This document shows, piece after piece, positions 9,001 to 16,441 of a DNA stretch of 64,000 bases. The notes below the pieces were generated by a model, which did not search any database, was not told the DNA's origin, and was given only the letters and a program-made list of their open reading frames with translations. The position numbers and the translations under genes are program-made. Within the stretch, counting starts at the first letter, position 1; each line of letters starts with the position of its first letter. Source of the DNA: Bacillus sp. SJS (GTDB lineage Bacteria > Bacillota > Bacilli > Bacillales > Bacillaceae); contig NZ_JAQV02000031.1 of the NCBI RefSeq assembly GCF_000732485.2, positions 186,001-250,000 on the forward strand, given 5' to 3'.

Positions 9001-9157
9001 GATCACCGGCTACAGATGAAGAGTAGCCGTCAGGAACAGAAATTTGTCCTTTTTCCGCTACGAGATCTCCCATATTTGGTGCAGTCATCATAAGAACAGC
9101 TGCTGCCGCTACCCAGAATACAAGCAGAATCCATCTTAACTTGATTATTCCTCTCAT
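6038..9157 (-). CDS. MMPL/RND-family membrane transporter with a very long external repeat domain (YdgH-like)
   Basis: 1039-residue MMPL-superfamily protein resembling B. subtilis YdgH, which is likewise paired with a MarR gene (ydgG). It has an N-terminal helix (residues ~8-27), an external loop, a first bundle of helices with GIGTDYCILLLSRF, a second external region of roughly 450 residues, and a second bundle with ALGIDYSIFLMDRF. The two GxGxDYxxxL motifs are the proton-relay signatures of the family. The second external region is full of G-L-x-x-G and coiled-coil-like repeats (IQKGNDGIQEIGKGLNEA, LSAGLGKLSDGLKAAS), similar to those in YhgE/Pip proteins, and makes the protein longer than YdgH as I remember it. 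The start is ATG at 9157, overlapping the MarR stop by four bases (ATGA). Likely an exporter of lipids or drugs; the substrate is unknown. Confidence 0.88.
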   Translation of the reverse strand: MRGIIKLRWILLVFWVAAAAVLMMTAPNMGDLVAEKGQISVPDGYSSSVAGDLLEDQSKGDGAALALVFHDDKKLSSSAISEIQKAVEDLEKNRKELNIQAITSHFNNKELEKQMVSSDGKTILAAVTLEDSKKTVPEMAGEIRKELKQYKVDSYMTGSELIDKDVVDSSQEGLKKTEYITVAFILVVLILVFRSLIAPIIPLVTVGVAYLVSQSVVSYLVEYFNFPLSTFTQIFMVAVMFGIGTDYCILLLSRFKEELGHGEEKTEAIIKTFKTAGRTVIFSGLAVFAGFASIAFAEFKLYQSAVAVAVGIAFLIVALVTIVPFFMMVLGNNLFWPLKGNIKHAESRSWEWAGRFSFKRPIVALLIIAAIISPALIKYDGSLSFNSLDEIGDKYESVKAFNMISDSFGPGESLPATIVIKDDQPLNNKENLATIEKISGDLDQIEDIDKVRSATRPLGDELEDLEVASQAEELGKGIQKGNDGIQEIGKGLNEASKQLSGSEPKLKEATSGIDQLIKGSTDLQSGVGEIETALKQIENGMNQGSAGSLEIKKQVDTAKNSVDQLIKGSSAILAGYEEAGKQLGQLSDGLTAVDAGVKDSQKALSGLKEPLNRLAVNPAYPNIQNDPDYQLVYGTVLGLEKGFTGLSGATEKLSSGLKAALPELKKANAGLAEVNKGQKEFQKGLVQLSAGLGKLSDGLKAASNGQNKVISELPKLQAGAGMLAEGQTDLKNGLSPFSTQLGSLTKGLNDSVNGLNQVSGGLNEAETYLDGLSSSNADGWYLPDDVLKNKDFQQVFNEYMSEDKTLTTMDVVLKVNPYSNDALAKMDEVEEAVKRAVKGTKLENATVGVSGVTSTYADLKQISDADYNRTVLFMITAILIILIILLKSFVMPVYLVGSLLITYYSSSAISEWIFVDLLGYDGINWAVPFFGFVILMALGIDYSIFLMDRFNEYREMDVKSAMITAMRNMGTVIISAAIILAGTFAAMLPSGVLSLLQIATLVLTGLILYAFVILPIFVPVMVRTFDKANWWPFMGKRES

Positions 9158-9612
9158 TGTTCATTTCCCCGTTCTTTTTCCGCCATACTGGCTGAGATTT
9201 TTTCAAACACAGTTAAAAAAGTATCAATCTCTCCCTCGGACAGCTCAGTCAAATAACCGGAAACATATTTCTGTATTTGCTGTTCCCCTTTTTCATACAC
9301 GACCCGGCCTTTTTCGGTGCTCTCCAGAAAAACGTTCCGCCGGTCCTTTTCATCGCGGATTCTTTCGACCAGTCCTTTTTGAACCAAACGTTCAATCATG
9401 GCAGAAATGGCACTTTTATTTACTCCGCACATATCCGCAAGCATGGTTGCCTGGCAATTGGGATACATGGTGATGTAACGCAGGATCTGGTACTGCTCAA
9501 TAGTGATATCCTCGAGCACTTTTTCTGTGACAATAGCGGTTACTCTTTTTGCCGCAAAAAAATAAACCTCCTCATACCTATGTATAAAGGCTTTGATTTT
9601 TTCTTCATCCAA
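9154..9612 (-). CDS. MarR family transcriptional regulator (YdgG-like)
   Basis: 152-residue winged-helix regulator. The recognition helix region reads MLADMCGVNKSAISAMIERL, followed by the wing GLVERIRDEKDRRNVFLES, both typical of MarR. N- and C-terminal helices would form the dimer. The start is TTG at 9612 with AGAGGTG seven bases upstream; the ATG four bases further in is out of frame. It overlaps the MMPL transporter by four bases, so it most likely represses the shared promoter at 9649-9678 and responds to a substrate of that pump. Confidence 0.9.
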   Translation of the reverse strand: MDEEKIKAFIHRYEEVYFFAAKRVTAIVTEKVLEDITIEQYQILRYITMYPNCQATMLADMCGVNKSAISAMIERLVQKGLVERIRDEKDRRNVFLESTEKGRVVYEKGEQQIQKYVSGYLTELSEGEIDTFLTVFEKISASMAEKERGNEQ

Positions 9613-9648
9613 TATAGTTCACCTCTTTAACCATTCACTACATAAACT

Positions 9649-9678
9649 ATTAAAAAGGCAGGCAGGCTATTCTGTCAA
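9649..9678 (-). promoter_or_regulatory. SigA-type promoter of the MarR-MMPL operon
   Basis: TTGACA (9673-9678) and TTTAAT (9649-9654) on the minus strand are separated by 18 bases and lie about 40 bases upstream of the TTG start. The -35 is a perfect consensus. An operator for the MarR protein is expected here but no clean palindrome stands out. Confidence 0.7.
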
Positions 9679-9703
9679 GAACTAACCGGCTGTTAAATTA
9701 CAA

Positions 9704-9738
9704 AATAAAAAACTCCCCCTTTTTAAGGGAGGAGTTTT
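9704..9738 (-). terminator. Intrinsic terminator after the MFS transporter
   Basis: A stem of AAAACTCC-CCCTT with AAGGG-GGAGTTTT (one bulged base) is followed on the minus strand by a T tract. It separates ymfD from the downstream MarR promoter. Confidence 0.8.
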
Positions 9739-9767
9739 CAAGTTAAGCCTTGTTTATGCGCAAGGCA

Positions 9768-10988
9768 TCATGTGGTCTTCAGCTTAGCAGGCTGATTCTT
9801 GTCCTGCGGTTTTATAAAGAACAATCCAATCAAAAGGGCAAGAAAGCTAAAACCAATCGATACATAATAAATCCAGTGCTCTGATCTAGGCATGATGGCA
9901 GCATACAAAGGCGGCCCCGCTGCAACACCGATAAATCTCATGGAGCTGTAAAAGGAAGTGATCGTCCCCCTGTGCTCTTGCTCGATTCCTTCTGTAATTA
10001 AAGCATCTAAGGACGGAAGGGCTATACCAATACCAACTCCGCTAAGAACTAGAAAAACAATTAAAAAGGCAAAGCTGTGCTGAATGCGGATGGCTATAAA
10101 AGATAAAGCCAAAAGCCCCATTCCAAATGAAATAAGCATTTTCATCAAGTGCTTTTTGTTTCCGATTTTTTTCCCTGCAACATATGAACTAATGGAGAGC
10201 GCAAGGAGTGGAATAGCCAGCATAAATCCTTTAGCAACACCATCTATTCCATATTTGTTCTCCAGTGTATCGGACAGGTAAAAAAGAATGCCGAATAAAA
10301 CAAGCATAATGATTCCGCCGATGGCAAAAATGGCATAGAGCCACCTTCCGCTTTTCTGAAAAATTCCTTTCACACATTGCAAAAATTCTTTGAAGGTCTG
10401 AGTTTCTTTTTCCTTCTTTGGAACTTTTACTAAAAAGAAAACAAGCAGAACTCCCGCAATGCTGAAAAACGGAATAAACCAAAAAGGCATGTACCATACA
10501 AAGCTTGCTAAAAACGCCCCAATAATCGGACTTAGCACCTTGCCGGCTGTATTGGCCGTTTCTATCAATCCAAGACCAGAACTGATTTGCTCATCATCAT
10601 CAAACAGATCGCCAATTAAAGGAATGACTACAGGTGCGGCTCCGGCAGAACCGATCCCCTGAAGAATTCTGCCTGCCAATATCCACATAAACGGATTTCC
10701 AGCATTTGTGGAAGCCCAGGCAGATAACGCTCCTCCAGCCCCGGCAATGAGAAGACAAGGAACGATAACCGTTTTCCTTCCAATCCGGTCTGACAGGTAT
10801 CCTGCAAGCGGGATGAGCAAAATTGCTACGATTGAATAAACCGTGATGATAAGTGAGACCTGAAAAGAGCTGATTCCCAATTCCTTCTGAATAGCCGGTA
10901 GTACCGGAATCAACATTGAATTCCCAAGTGTCATGACGAGCGGCACGGAGGAAAGTGCAAGTAAATTTAATTTGTTCGAATCTGCCAT
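9768..10988 (-). CDS. ymfD: MFS drug/siderophore exporter, YmfD-like
   Basis: 406-residue major facilitator with about 12 hydrophobic segments. Motif A (GYLSDRIGRKTV) follows helix 2, and an RILQGIGSAGAAPVV segment marks the TetA/BMR-like drug:H+ antiporter group. Position between spoIIIE/ymfC and ymfF matches B. subtilis ymfD, reported as a bacillibactin exporter; the substrate here is inferred only from this synteny. The ATG at 10988 is preferred over the GTG three codons earlier because AGGGTG lies six bases upstream of it. It has its own terminator, so it appears monocistronic. Confidence 0.8.
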   Translation of the reverse strand: MADSNKLNLLALSSVPLVMTLGNSMLIPVLPAIQKELGISSFQVSLIITVYSIVAILLIPLAGYLSDRIGRKTVIVPCLLIAGAGGALSAWASTNAGNPFMWILAGRILQGIGSAGAAPVVIPLIGDLFDDDEQISSGLGLIETANTAGKVLSPIIGAFLASFVWYMPFWFIPFFSIAGVLLVFFLVKVPKKEKETQTFKEFLQCVKGIFQKSGRWLYAIFAIGGIIMLVLFGILFYLSDTLENKYGIDGVAKGFMLAIPLLALSISSYVAGKKIGNKKHLMKMLISFGMGLLALSFIAIRIQHSFAFLIVFLVLSGVGIGIALPSLDALITEGIEQEHRGTITSFYSSMRFIGVAAGPPLYAAIMPRSEHWIYYVSIGFSFLALLIGLFFIKPQDKNQPAKLKTT

Positions 10989-11015
10989 ATCATTCACCCT
11001 GCTTATTTATTCGAT

Positions 11016-11039
11016 AACAACATTGTTCCGTAAGTACGG
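11016..11039. promoter_or_regulatory. Adjacent palindromes upstream of ymfD, candidate operator
   Basis: AACAACATTGTT (11016-11027) and CCGTAAGTACGG (11028-11039) are two abutting perfect dyads. They are flanked by an outer ATAAC/GTTAT pair. They lie 28-51 bases before the ymfD ATG, where an operator would be expected. Which regulator binds is unknown. Confidence 0.4.
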
Positions 11040-11370
11040 TGTTATTATGCAACCAGGAAATGACAGGCTGAGGACGTAGAAAGACCATTGTTTGCTGCTG
11101 AAAAAGAAAAAAACGCGGCTAAAAGCTTACATCAGCCGGAGCAAGTGAACGTGGGCTTGAGTTAAAATCGAGCTAATTATGAAGGAATACGGGCCAACTG
11201 AGAAGAAATACGGGCCAATCGAAAAAAATTTCGCAAAATTTGAATGTTCAGGACCGCTGTTTTAATTAGGAGACGGGGCTCTCCTGTATTTGAGATTGGT
11301 TGCGCAAGTATGCTTTTAAGGGTACCATTTCCGGCTGCTTTCTCGCTGCACAGAATTTTTTAATAAAAAA
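11040..11370. other. Non-coding spacer between ymfD and the repeat element
   Basis: Apart from the tandem 21-bp repeat (11181-11222), I see no convincing ORF, promoter or RNA gene in this stretch. It contains a few scattered A-runs and a GGGTACC-type palindrome of no clear meaning. Confidence 0.4.
11181..11222. repeat. Two tandem copies of a 21-bp repeat
   Basis: GAAGGAATACGGGCCAACTGA (first 20 bases at 11181-11200) is followed directly by a second unit at 11202-11222 differing at three positions. The shared core is AATACGGGCCAA. It is intergenic and has no coding frame. Confidence 0.7.
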
Positions 11371-11555
11371 GCTCTGTTAAAGCCTGATGTTGATTTTTTA
11401 CACCTGTTGATTGGAGTGAAAGGCGCGAGACTCCGAGCTGAGAGCAGCGGGACAGGTGAGACCCCGCAGGCGCAAAGCGGAGAGGAGGCTCACCGCCCGC
11501 CCCGCTGGTCGCTGAGCGCCTGCTAACTGCAATCAAGAGCCAAGTTTAACAGAGC
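11371..11555. repeat. 185-bp MITE-like intergenic element, copy 1
   Basis: The element starts with GCTCTGTTAAA and ends with its exact inverse TTTAACAGAGC, an 11-bp perfect terminal inverted repeat. Internally it holds a GC-rich core with GACAGGTGAGACCCC and GAGGAGGCTCACCGCCCG, in which GGTGAG (11455-11460) can pair with CTCACC (11489-11494). A second copy of equal length lies at 45760-45944 in the opposite orientation. It carries no ORF, so any mobility would need a transposase elsewhere. The core resembles repeats I recall as widespread between genes of Bacillaceae; no family name is claimed. Confidence 0.75.
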
Positions 11556-11559
11556 AAAT

Positions 11560-11590
11560 AAAAAGAAAAAGCTGCAGAAACGCAGCTTTT
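11560..11590 (-). terminator. Intrinsic terminator after nupQ
   Basis: AAAAGCTGC and GCAGCTTTT form a 9-bp stem with a six-base loop on the minus strand, followed by TCTTTTTATTT. It overlaps the nupQ stop codon and closes the nucleoside importer operon. Confidence 0.85.
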
Positions 11591-12548
11591 ATCTTTTTCC
11601 TTTAATATAAGGTGTTCCAAGTGCTTTAGGAGAGTCCGCACGGCCGATAAATCCGGCAAGCGCCAATATGGTCAATACATAAGGTGTAATGAGCAGGTAC
11701 ACTTCAGGGATATCCTTCAAAAATGGAATGGAGCCCCCAACGATGCTGATCCCTTGAGCCAGCCCGAAGAATAGGGCAGCTCCCATTGCACCAAGCGGAT
11801 GCCATTTCCCGAATATCATCGCTGCGAGTGCCATAAAGCCCTGGCCGCTGATCGTCGCATGGCTGAAGTCTCTGGAAATGATGGTAGCATAGATTGATCC
11901 GCCGATTCCGGCAAATGCACCGGACAGAATTACTCCGATGTACCTCATTTTTGTAACGTTAATCCCCATCGTATCCGCTGCCATCGGATGTTCACCAACC
12001 GCTCTCAGTCTAAGACCGAAGGGTGTTTTGTAAATAACATACCAAACGGCTACAGAAAGGAGGATGGCAATATAAGATGTAATGTAGCCGTTGCTGAAAA
12101 ACAGCGGTCCGATGACCGGAATTTTGCTTAACAGCGGAATATCAATAATATCAAAGCTTTGATTAATCCGGTCAGTTTGTCCCTTATCATACATATTTTT
12201 CACAAGGAAAAGAGTTAATCCAAGTGCAAGAAAATTAATGGCTACACCGCTGACAACCTGATCCGCGCGGAAAGTAATGGTCGCCACGGCGTGCAAAACG
12301 GCAAATAGCGCGCTCGCAATCATTGCGGCAAGCAATGAAAGCCATGGTGTCAATGAACCGAACGTCTCCGCGAACGTTAAGTTAAAGACGATTCCTGTAA
12401 ATGCACCGATAACCATTAAACCTTCCAGACCAATATTTACTACACCTGACTTCTCGCTGAAAACCCCGCCTAGAGCGGTAAGAATTAGAGGGGCCGCTAC
12501 GAACAGAGCGGTAGGAATGATAATTTGAAGTGCTTGAAGTAAGCTCAT
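11589..12548 (-). CDS. nupQ: Nucleoside ABC importer permease, NupQ-like
   Basis: 319-residue membrane protein of the BPD_transp_2 permease family, with about eight to ten hydrophobic segments. It has the conserved GGVFSEKSGVVNIGLEGLM stretch near the N-terminus (about residues 27-45) and a RAVGEHPMAADTMGINV cytoplasmic loop expected to contact the ATPase. Together with NupP it should form the channel of a purine-nucleoside importer. It starts one base after the nupP stop, so translation is coupled. Substrate is inferred from similarity to B. subtilis NupNOPQ (guanosine uptake). Confidence 0.85.
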   Translation of the reverse strand: MSLLQALQIIIPTALFVAAPLILTALGGVFSEKSGVVNIGLEGLMVIGAFTGIVFNLTFAETFGSLTPWLSLLAAMIASALFAVLHAVATITFRADQVVSGVAINFLALGLTLFLVKNMYDKGQTDRINQSFDIIDIPLLSKIPVIGPLFFSNGYITSYIAILLSVAVWYVIYKTPFGLRLRAVGEHPMAADTMGINVTKMRYIGVILSGAFAGIGGSIYATIISRDFSHATISGQGFMALAAMIFGKWHPLGAMGAALFFGLAQGISIVGGSIPFLKDIPEVYLLITPYVLTILALAGFIGRADSPKALGTPYIKGKR

Positions 12549-13598
12549 TTATTTCTCCCCCTTTTTAAACCGAAGCAGCAGCCACCGGATAAAATAGCTG
12601 GATGCTACAAAGAATATGATTAGTGCAATAACAATTTCTACTAGCTCATTCGGAACATTGGCTTCCAAAGGCATATTCAGTGCCCCTACCTTCAATCCTC
12701 CAAAAAGGAAAGCCGCAAAAATAACACCGATTGCTGTATTTCCGCCTAACAAAGCAACGGCGATTCCATCAAATCCAATTCCGGTAAAACCGCTTTTAAC
12801 GGATGCATATTGGAACGTACCAAGTCCTTCCATTGCACCGGCAATACCAGCGAATGCACCTGAGATTACCATAGAAAGAATAATGCTTCGGTTAACATTC
12901 ATTCCGGAATAATGGGCAGCATCCTGATTAAAACCAACGGCGCGAAGCTCATATCCCTTCGTTGTTCTCTCAAGCAGGAACCACATGATGAATGCTGCTG
13001 CAAGCGCGATGATAATTCCATAATGCATCCTTGAGTAGTTTGTCAGCGTCTCAAATGTTCCTGAACGGAGACTTGCTGTAGCCGCGATTTCATCTGTTGT
13101 ATCGCTGCCTTTTGTTAATACAGATTGTATAATAGCATTCGTCGCATAGAGCGCAATGTAATTCATCATGATTGTGACAATAACTTCATGTACACGGAAA
13201 CGCGCTTTCAGCAGGCCTGGAATGAATCCCCATAACGCACCAGCGAATGCAGCAACGATGATGGCAAGAGGAAGATGGATGATTTTAGGAAGATCAAATG
13301 CCACCCCAACCCAAACCGCCGCGAGCCAGCCCACGATTACTTGCCCTTCTACTCCGATGTTAAATAAACCAGTCTTGAAAGCAAAAGCTACAGCAAGTCC
13401 TGTCAAAATATAGGGCGTCATCAGTCTTATTGTATCCCCGATGTTATAAGGGTCGCCGAATATTCCATTCCATAATGCGCCATATCCAAGGATTGGATCA
13501 TAGCCGCTGACAAGCATAACCAGAGCCCCGCTGAGCAATCCAAGAATGACTGCGATAACAGGGATGATCAAATTCATATAACGGTTGATGATTTTCAT
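12549..13598 (-). CDS. nupP: Nucleoside ABC importer permease, NupP-like
   Basis: 349-residue integral membrane permease. It shows FKTGLFNIGVEGQVIVGWL near residues 74-92, the counterpart of the motif in NupQ, and a cytoplasmic ELRAVGFNQDAAHYSGMNV loop that is the likely coupling helix. Its ATG overlaps the nupO stop by four bases, and it abuts nupQ. It is therefore the first of two non-identical permease subunits of the importer encoded with NupN and NupO. Length and motifs are normal for the family. Confidence 0.85.
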   Translation of the reverse strand: MKIINRYMNLIIPVIAVILGLLSGALVMLVSGYDPILGYGALWNGIFGDPYNIGDTIRLMTPYILTGLAVAFAFKTGLFNIGVEGQVIVGWLAAVWVGVAFDLPKIIHLPLAIIVAAFAGALWGFIPGLLKARFRVHEVIVTIMMNYIALYATNAIIQSVLTKGSDTTDEIAATASLRSGTFETLTNYSRMHYGIIIALAAAFIMWFLLERTTKGYELRAVGFNQDAAHYSGMNVNRSIILSMVISGAFAGIAGAMEGLGTFQYASVKSGFTGIGFDGIAVALLGGNTAIGVIFAAFLFGGLKVGALNMPLEANVPNELVEIVIALIIFFVASSYFIRWLLLRFKKGEK

Positions 13599-15124
13599 GG
13601 TGCCACACCTTCTCCCTTCAGCTTGCTTCCGGCCATCAAGAGCCCAAGCTCCTGCTCGGTTGTTTCCTCCGGTTTTACAATGGCCACAATTTTCCCTTCA
13701 TAGATAACCGCAATTCTGTCACTTACATTCATGATTTCATCGAGTTCAAAGGAAACCAGCAAAATCGCCTTTCCTTTATCACGCTGTTCGATCAGTCGTT
13801 TGTGAATAAATTCAATGGCTCCGACATCAAGTCCCCTGGTTGGCTGCGCAGCAATCAAAAGATCAGGGTCCCTGTCCACTTCCCGTCCAATAATCGCCTT
13901 CTGCTGATTTCCGCCGGAAAGGGCTCTTGCTGGAGTTGATGAACTTGGAGTTCTTACATCAAACTCCTTAATAAGCTGCTCTGCTTTTTTGTAGATTTCT
14001 TTAAAATTAAGAATGCCTGACTTAGAAAAAGGCTTTTGATGGTACGTTTGAAGGACCATATTCTCTCCAATTGCAAAATCAAGCACCAGTCCATGTTTAT
14101 GGCGATCCTGAGGAATATGCCCCACTCCTGATTCAGCGACTTTTCTTGGAGTTAAACGTCCAATGTCTTTGCCGTTTAAATGGATCGTGCCTGATTCGTG
14201 CTTTTTCAAACCGGTAATCGCCTCAATAAGCTCACTCTGTCCATTCCCATCCACTCCAGCTATCCCAACGATTTCTCCAGCTTTCACATCCAGTGATAAC
14301 GAATCGATAGCGGTTACCATTCTTGCATCCTTAACAACCAAATCCTTGACTTCCAGAACCGTTTCCCCAGGCTTAGCAGACGTTTTATCTGTTGTAAAGA
14401 GAACTTCCCGGCCAACCATTAAGGATGCCAGTTCATTCGGATTCGTTGCAGAAACCTTAACAGTGCCAATGCCTTCACCTTTACGGATGACGGTTACCTT
14501 ATGGCAAACTTCCATAATTTCTTTCAGCTTATGGGTAATCAGGATAATGGATTTTCCTTCCTTTATAAGCGCATTCATAATAGAAATCAGTTCTTTAATT
14601 TCCTGAGGTGTCAGTACAGCAGTCGGTTCGTCAAAAATCAGGATCTCCGCTCCTCTGTAGAGTGTTTTTAAGATTTCTACACGCTGCTGCATTCCCACGG
14701 AAATATCCGAAATTTTTGCAGATGGATCTACGGCAAGGCCATACCGTTCAGAAATTTCCCGAACCTGCTTTTCAGCTTCCTTTAAATTGGTTTTCCCCAT
14801 TTTGGAAGGTTCGTTTCCTAGAATAATATTTTCAGTAACCGTAAAGTTATTGACAAGCATGAAATGTTGGTGTACCATTCCTATTCCGAGATCATTTGCT
14901 ATATTAGGATTGGTAATATCAACTTTTTTGCCTTTGACTCTAATTTCACCTTTTTCCGGCTGATATAAGCCGAATAATACGTTCATAAGGGTCGATTTTC
15001 CTGCACCATTTTCCCCAAGCAAAGCATGTATTTCTCCCTTTTCTACTTGCAGGGTAATGTTGTTATTTGCGACAATTCCAGGAAACTCTTTGCGGATCCC
15101 AAGCATCTCAATTACATAATCCAT
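13595..15124 (-). CDS. nupO: Nucleoside ABC importer ATPase with two ABC domains, NupO-like
   Basis: 509 residues comprising two fused ATP-binding cassettes. The first has Walker A GENGAGKST, a signature read as ISVGMQQR and Walker B IFDEPTAVLT. The second has a degenerate P-loop region (GIAGVDGNGQSE), the signature LSGGNQQK, and LIAAQPTRGLD, in which the Walker-B glutamate is replaced by glutamine. The asymmetry is typical of sugar- and nucleoside-type tandem ATPases. It energises transport through NupP/NupQ. A terminator-like hairpin sits between nupN and this gene. The ATG at 15124 has AAGGAG a few bases upstream. Confidence 0.87.
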   Translation of the reverse strand: MDYVIEMLGIRKEFPGIVANNNITLQVEKGEIHALLGENGAGKSTLMNVLFGLYQPEKGEIRVKGKKVDITNPNIANDLGIGMVHQHFMLVNNFTVTENIILGNEPSKMGKTNLKEAEKQVREISERYGLAVDPSAKISDISVGMQQRVEILKTLYRGAEILIFDEPTAVLTPQEIKELISIMNALIKEGKSIILITHKLKEIMEVCHKVTVIRKGEGIGTVKVSATNPNELASLMVGREVLFTTDKTSAKPGETVLEVKDLVVKDARMVTAIDSLSLDVKAGEIVGIAGVDGNGQSELIEAITGLKKHESGTIHLNGKDIGRLTPRKVAESGVGHIPQDRHKHGLVLDFAIGENMVLQTYHQKPFSKSGILNFKEIYKKAEQLIKEFDVRTPSSSTPARALSGGNQQKAIIGREVDRDPDLLIAAQPTRGLDVGAIEFIHKRLIEQRDKGKAILLVSFELDEIMNVSDRIAVIYEGKIVAIVKPEETTEQELGLLMAGSKLKGEGVAP

Positions 15125-15244
15125 GTTGATTCACTCCTTTTTCATGATGGACAGCTTGAATGCAGATCCCCATCTGAAAATCTATTTATCTCGCAAATGG
15201 ACTTTCAGACGGAGATATACACGGTACTTTAGAAGACGCTGGCT

Positions 15245-15277
15245 TAAAAAAAGGCTAGAAGAAGATCTAGCCTTTTC
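15245..15277 (-). terminator. Intercistronic terminator/attenuator between nupN and nupO
   Basis: AAAAGGCTAGA and TCTAGCCTTTT form an 11-bp stem with a six-base loop (15249-15276), followed by T residues on the minus strand. It lies inside an apparent operon, 12 bases after nupN, and would let the binding protein be made in excess of the permease/ATPase genes. Confidence 0.8.
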
Positions 15278-15288
15278 AGCAGTCCGGT

Positions 15289-16344
15289 TTATTTTACAGG
15301 GGCCGTTGGAACTTTAATTTCGCCCTTGCTGATTTTTTCTTTATATTCGTCTACCTTTTTCATCACATCTTCAGAAACATTATCGCCTTTTGCTACAGAA
15401 ATTGCGTCTTGATCTAAACCATAGCTGATGACTTCTCCGCCAGGGAACTCATTGTTTTTCGCTTTTTCAGCAAGGTCTTTCACTGCAACGTCTACACGTT
15501 TTACCATGGATGTAAGAGTGATGTTGAATTCTTTGCCGTCTTTAGACGTGCCTTTTCCTTCTTCGCTTTGGTCTTTATCTACACCGATTACATAAAGCTC
15601 GCGTGCTGGATCTTTTTTCTTAAGGTCGATTGCTTCTGAGAAAACACCATTTCCGGTTGCACCTGCAGCATGATAGATGATATCAGCTCCAGATCCGTAC
15701 ATGGAAGATGCAATTGCCTTCCCTTTATCCGCTTTGTCAAATGCACCTGCATATTGGACATCAACTGTCGCTTCAGGATTTACTGCTTTAACTCCTTCAA
15801 CAAAGCCAGCTTCAAACTTACCGATTAGTTCGCCTTCCATACCTCCGACAAAACCAACCTTATTTGTTTTCGTAGTAAGACCTGCTACTACTCCAACAAG
15901 GAAGGAGCCTTCATTCTCTTTAAACACGATGCTCGCAACATTATCTTTTTCTACAACACTATCAACGATTGCAAAATTCGTTTTCTTTTGCTGATCGGCA
16001 ATTTCCTCAATGGCCGGCTGAAGCTTGTAGCCGATTCCATAAATCAAGTCATACTTTTGACGCACAAGTGTGTTCAAGTTTGTAACATAGTCACCGTCAT
16101 TTTTGGATTGCAGGTAGTTAAAGCCCTTGTTTCCTTTTTCCATGTTGTTGTCTTTACCGAAATCCTGTATTCCTTCCCATGCGGATTGGTTAAATGACTT
16201 ATCATCTACACCGCCGACATCCGTTACCATTGCCACCGTGAAATCGCTTGCTTTTCCGCCCGTCTCGGCAGATTTATTTCCGCAAGCCCCAAGTATTGTT
16301 CCTGCTGCCAGAACAGCTGATAAAGCTAAACCCCATTTTTTCAT
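15289..16344 (-). CDS. nupN: Nucleoside-binding lipoprotein (BmpA/Med family), NupN-like
   Basis: 351 residues from ATG 16344. A signal peptide ([17 protein letters not shown]) ends in the lipobox LGAC with Cys21, so the mature protein is lipid-anchored outside the membrane. The body is a BmpA-type periplasmic-binding fold: [34 protein letters not shown] and [12 protein letters not shown] are the purine-binding family blocks. It delivers nucleosides to NupOPQ. GGGGGG lies about eight bases before the ATG. A much stronger Shine-Dalgarno site with an in-frame ATG is found 26 codons upstream, but starting there would bury the signal peptide. Confidence 0.88.
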   Translation of the reverse strand: MKKWGLALSAVLAAGTILGACGNKSAETGGKASDFTVAMVTDVGGVDDKSFNQSAWEGIQDFGKDNNMEKGNKGFNYLQSKNDGDYVTNLNTLVRQKYDLIYGIGYKLQPAIEEIADQQKKTNFAIVDSVVEKDNVASIVFKENEGSFLVGVVAGLTTKTNKVGFVGGMEGELIGKFEAGFVEGVKAVNPEATVDVQYAGAFDKADKGKAIASSMYGSGADIIYHAAGATGNGVFSEAIDLKKKDPARELYVIGVDKDQSEEGKGTSKDGKEFNITLTSMVKRVDVAVKDLAEKAKNNEFPGGEVISYGLDQDAISVAKGDNVSEDVMKKVDEYKEKISKGEIKVPTAPVK

Positions 16345-16441
16345 GTTGTATTTCCCCCCGTAATTATGAATAGAATATTGCGAAACTTTTGAATGTAAAG
16401 CAGAGAGCCTGTCCTTCATCACCTCCTAAAAGTTCTAATTT

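Noticed and set aside
11181-11222. Possible CRISPR array
   Set aside because: Only two abutting 21-bp units without spacers.
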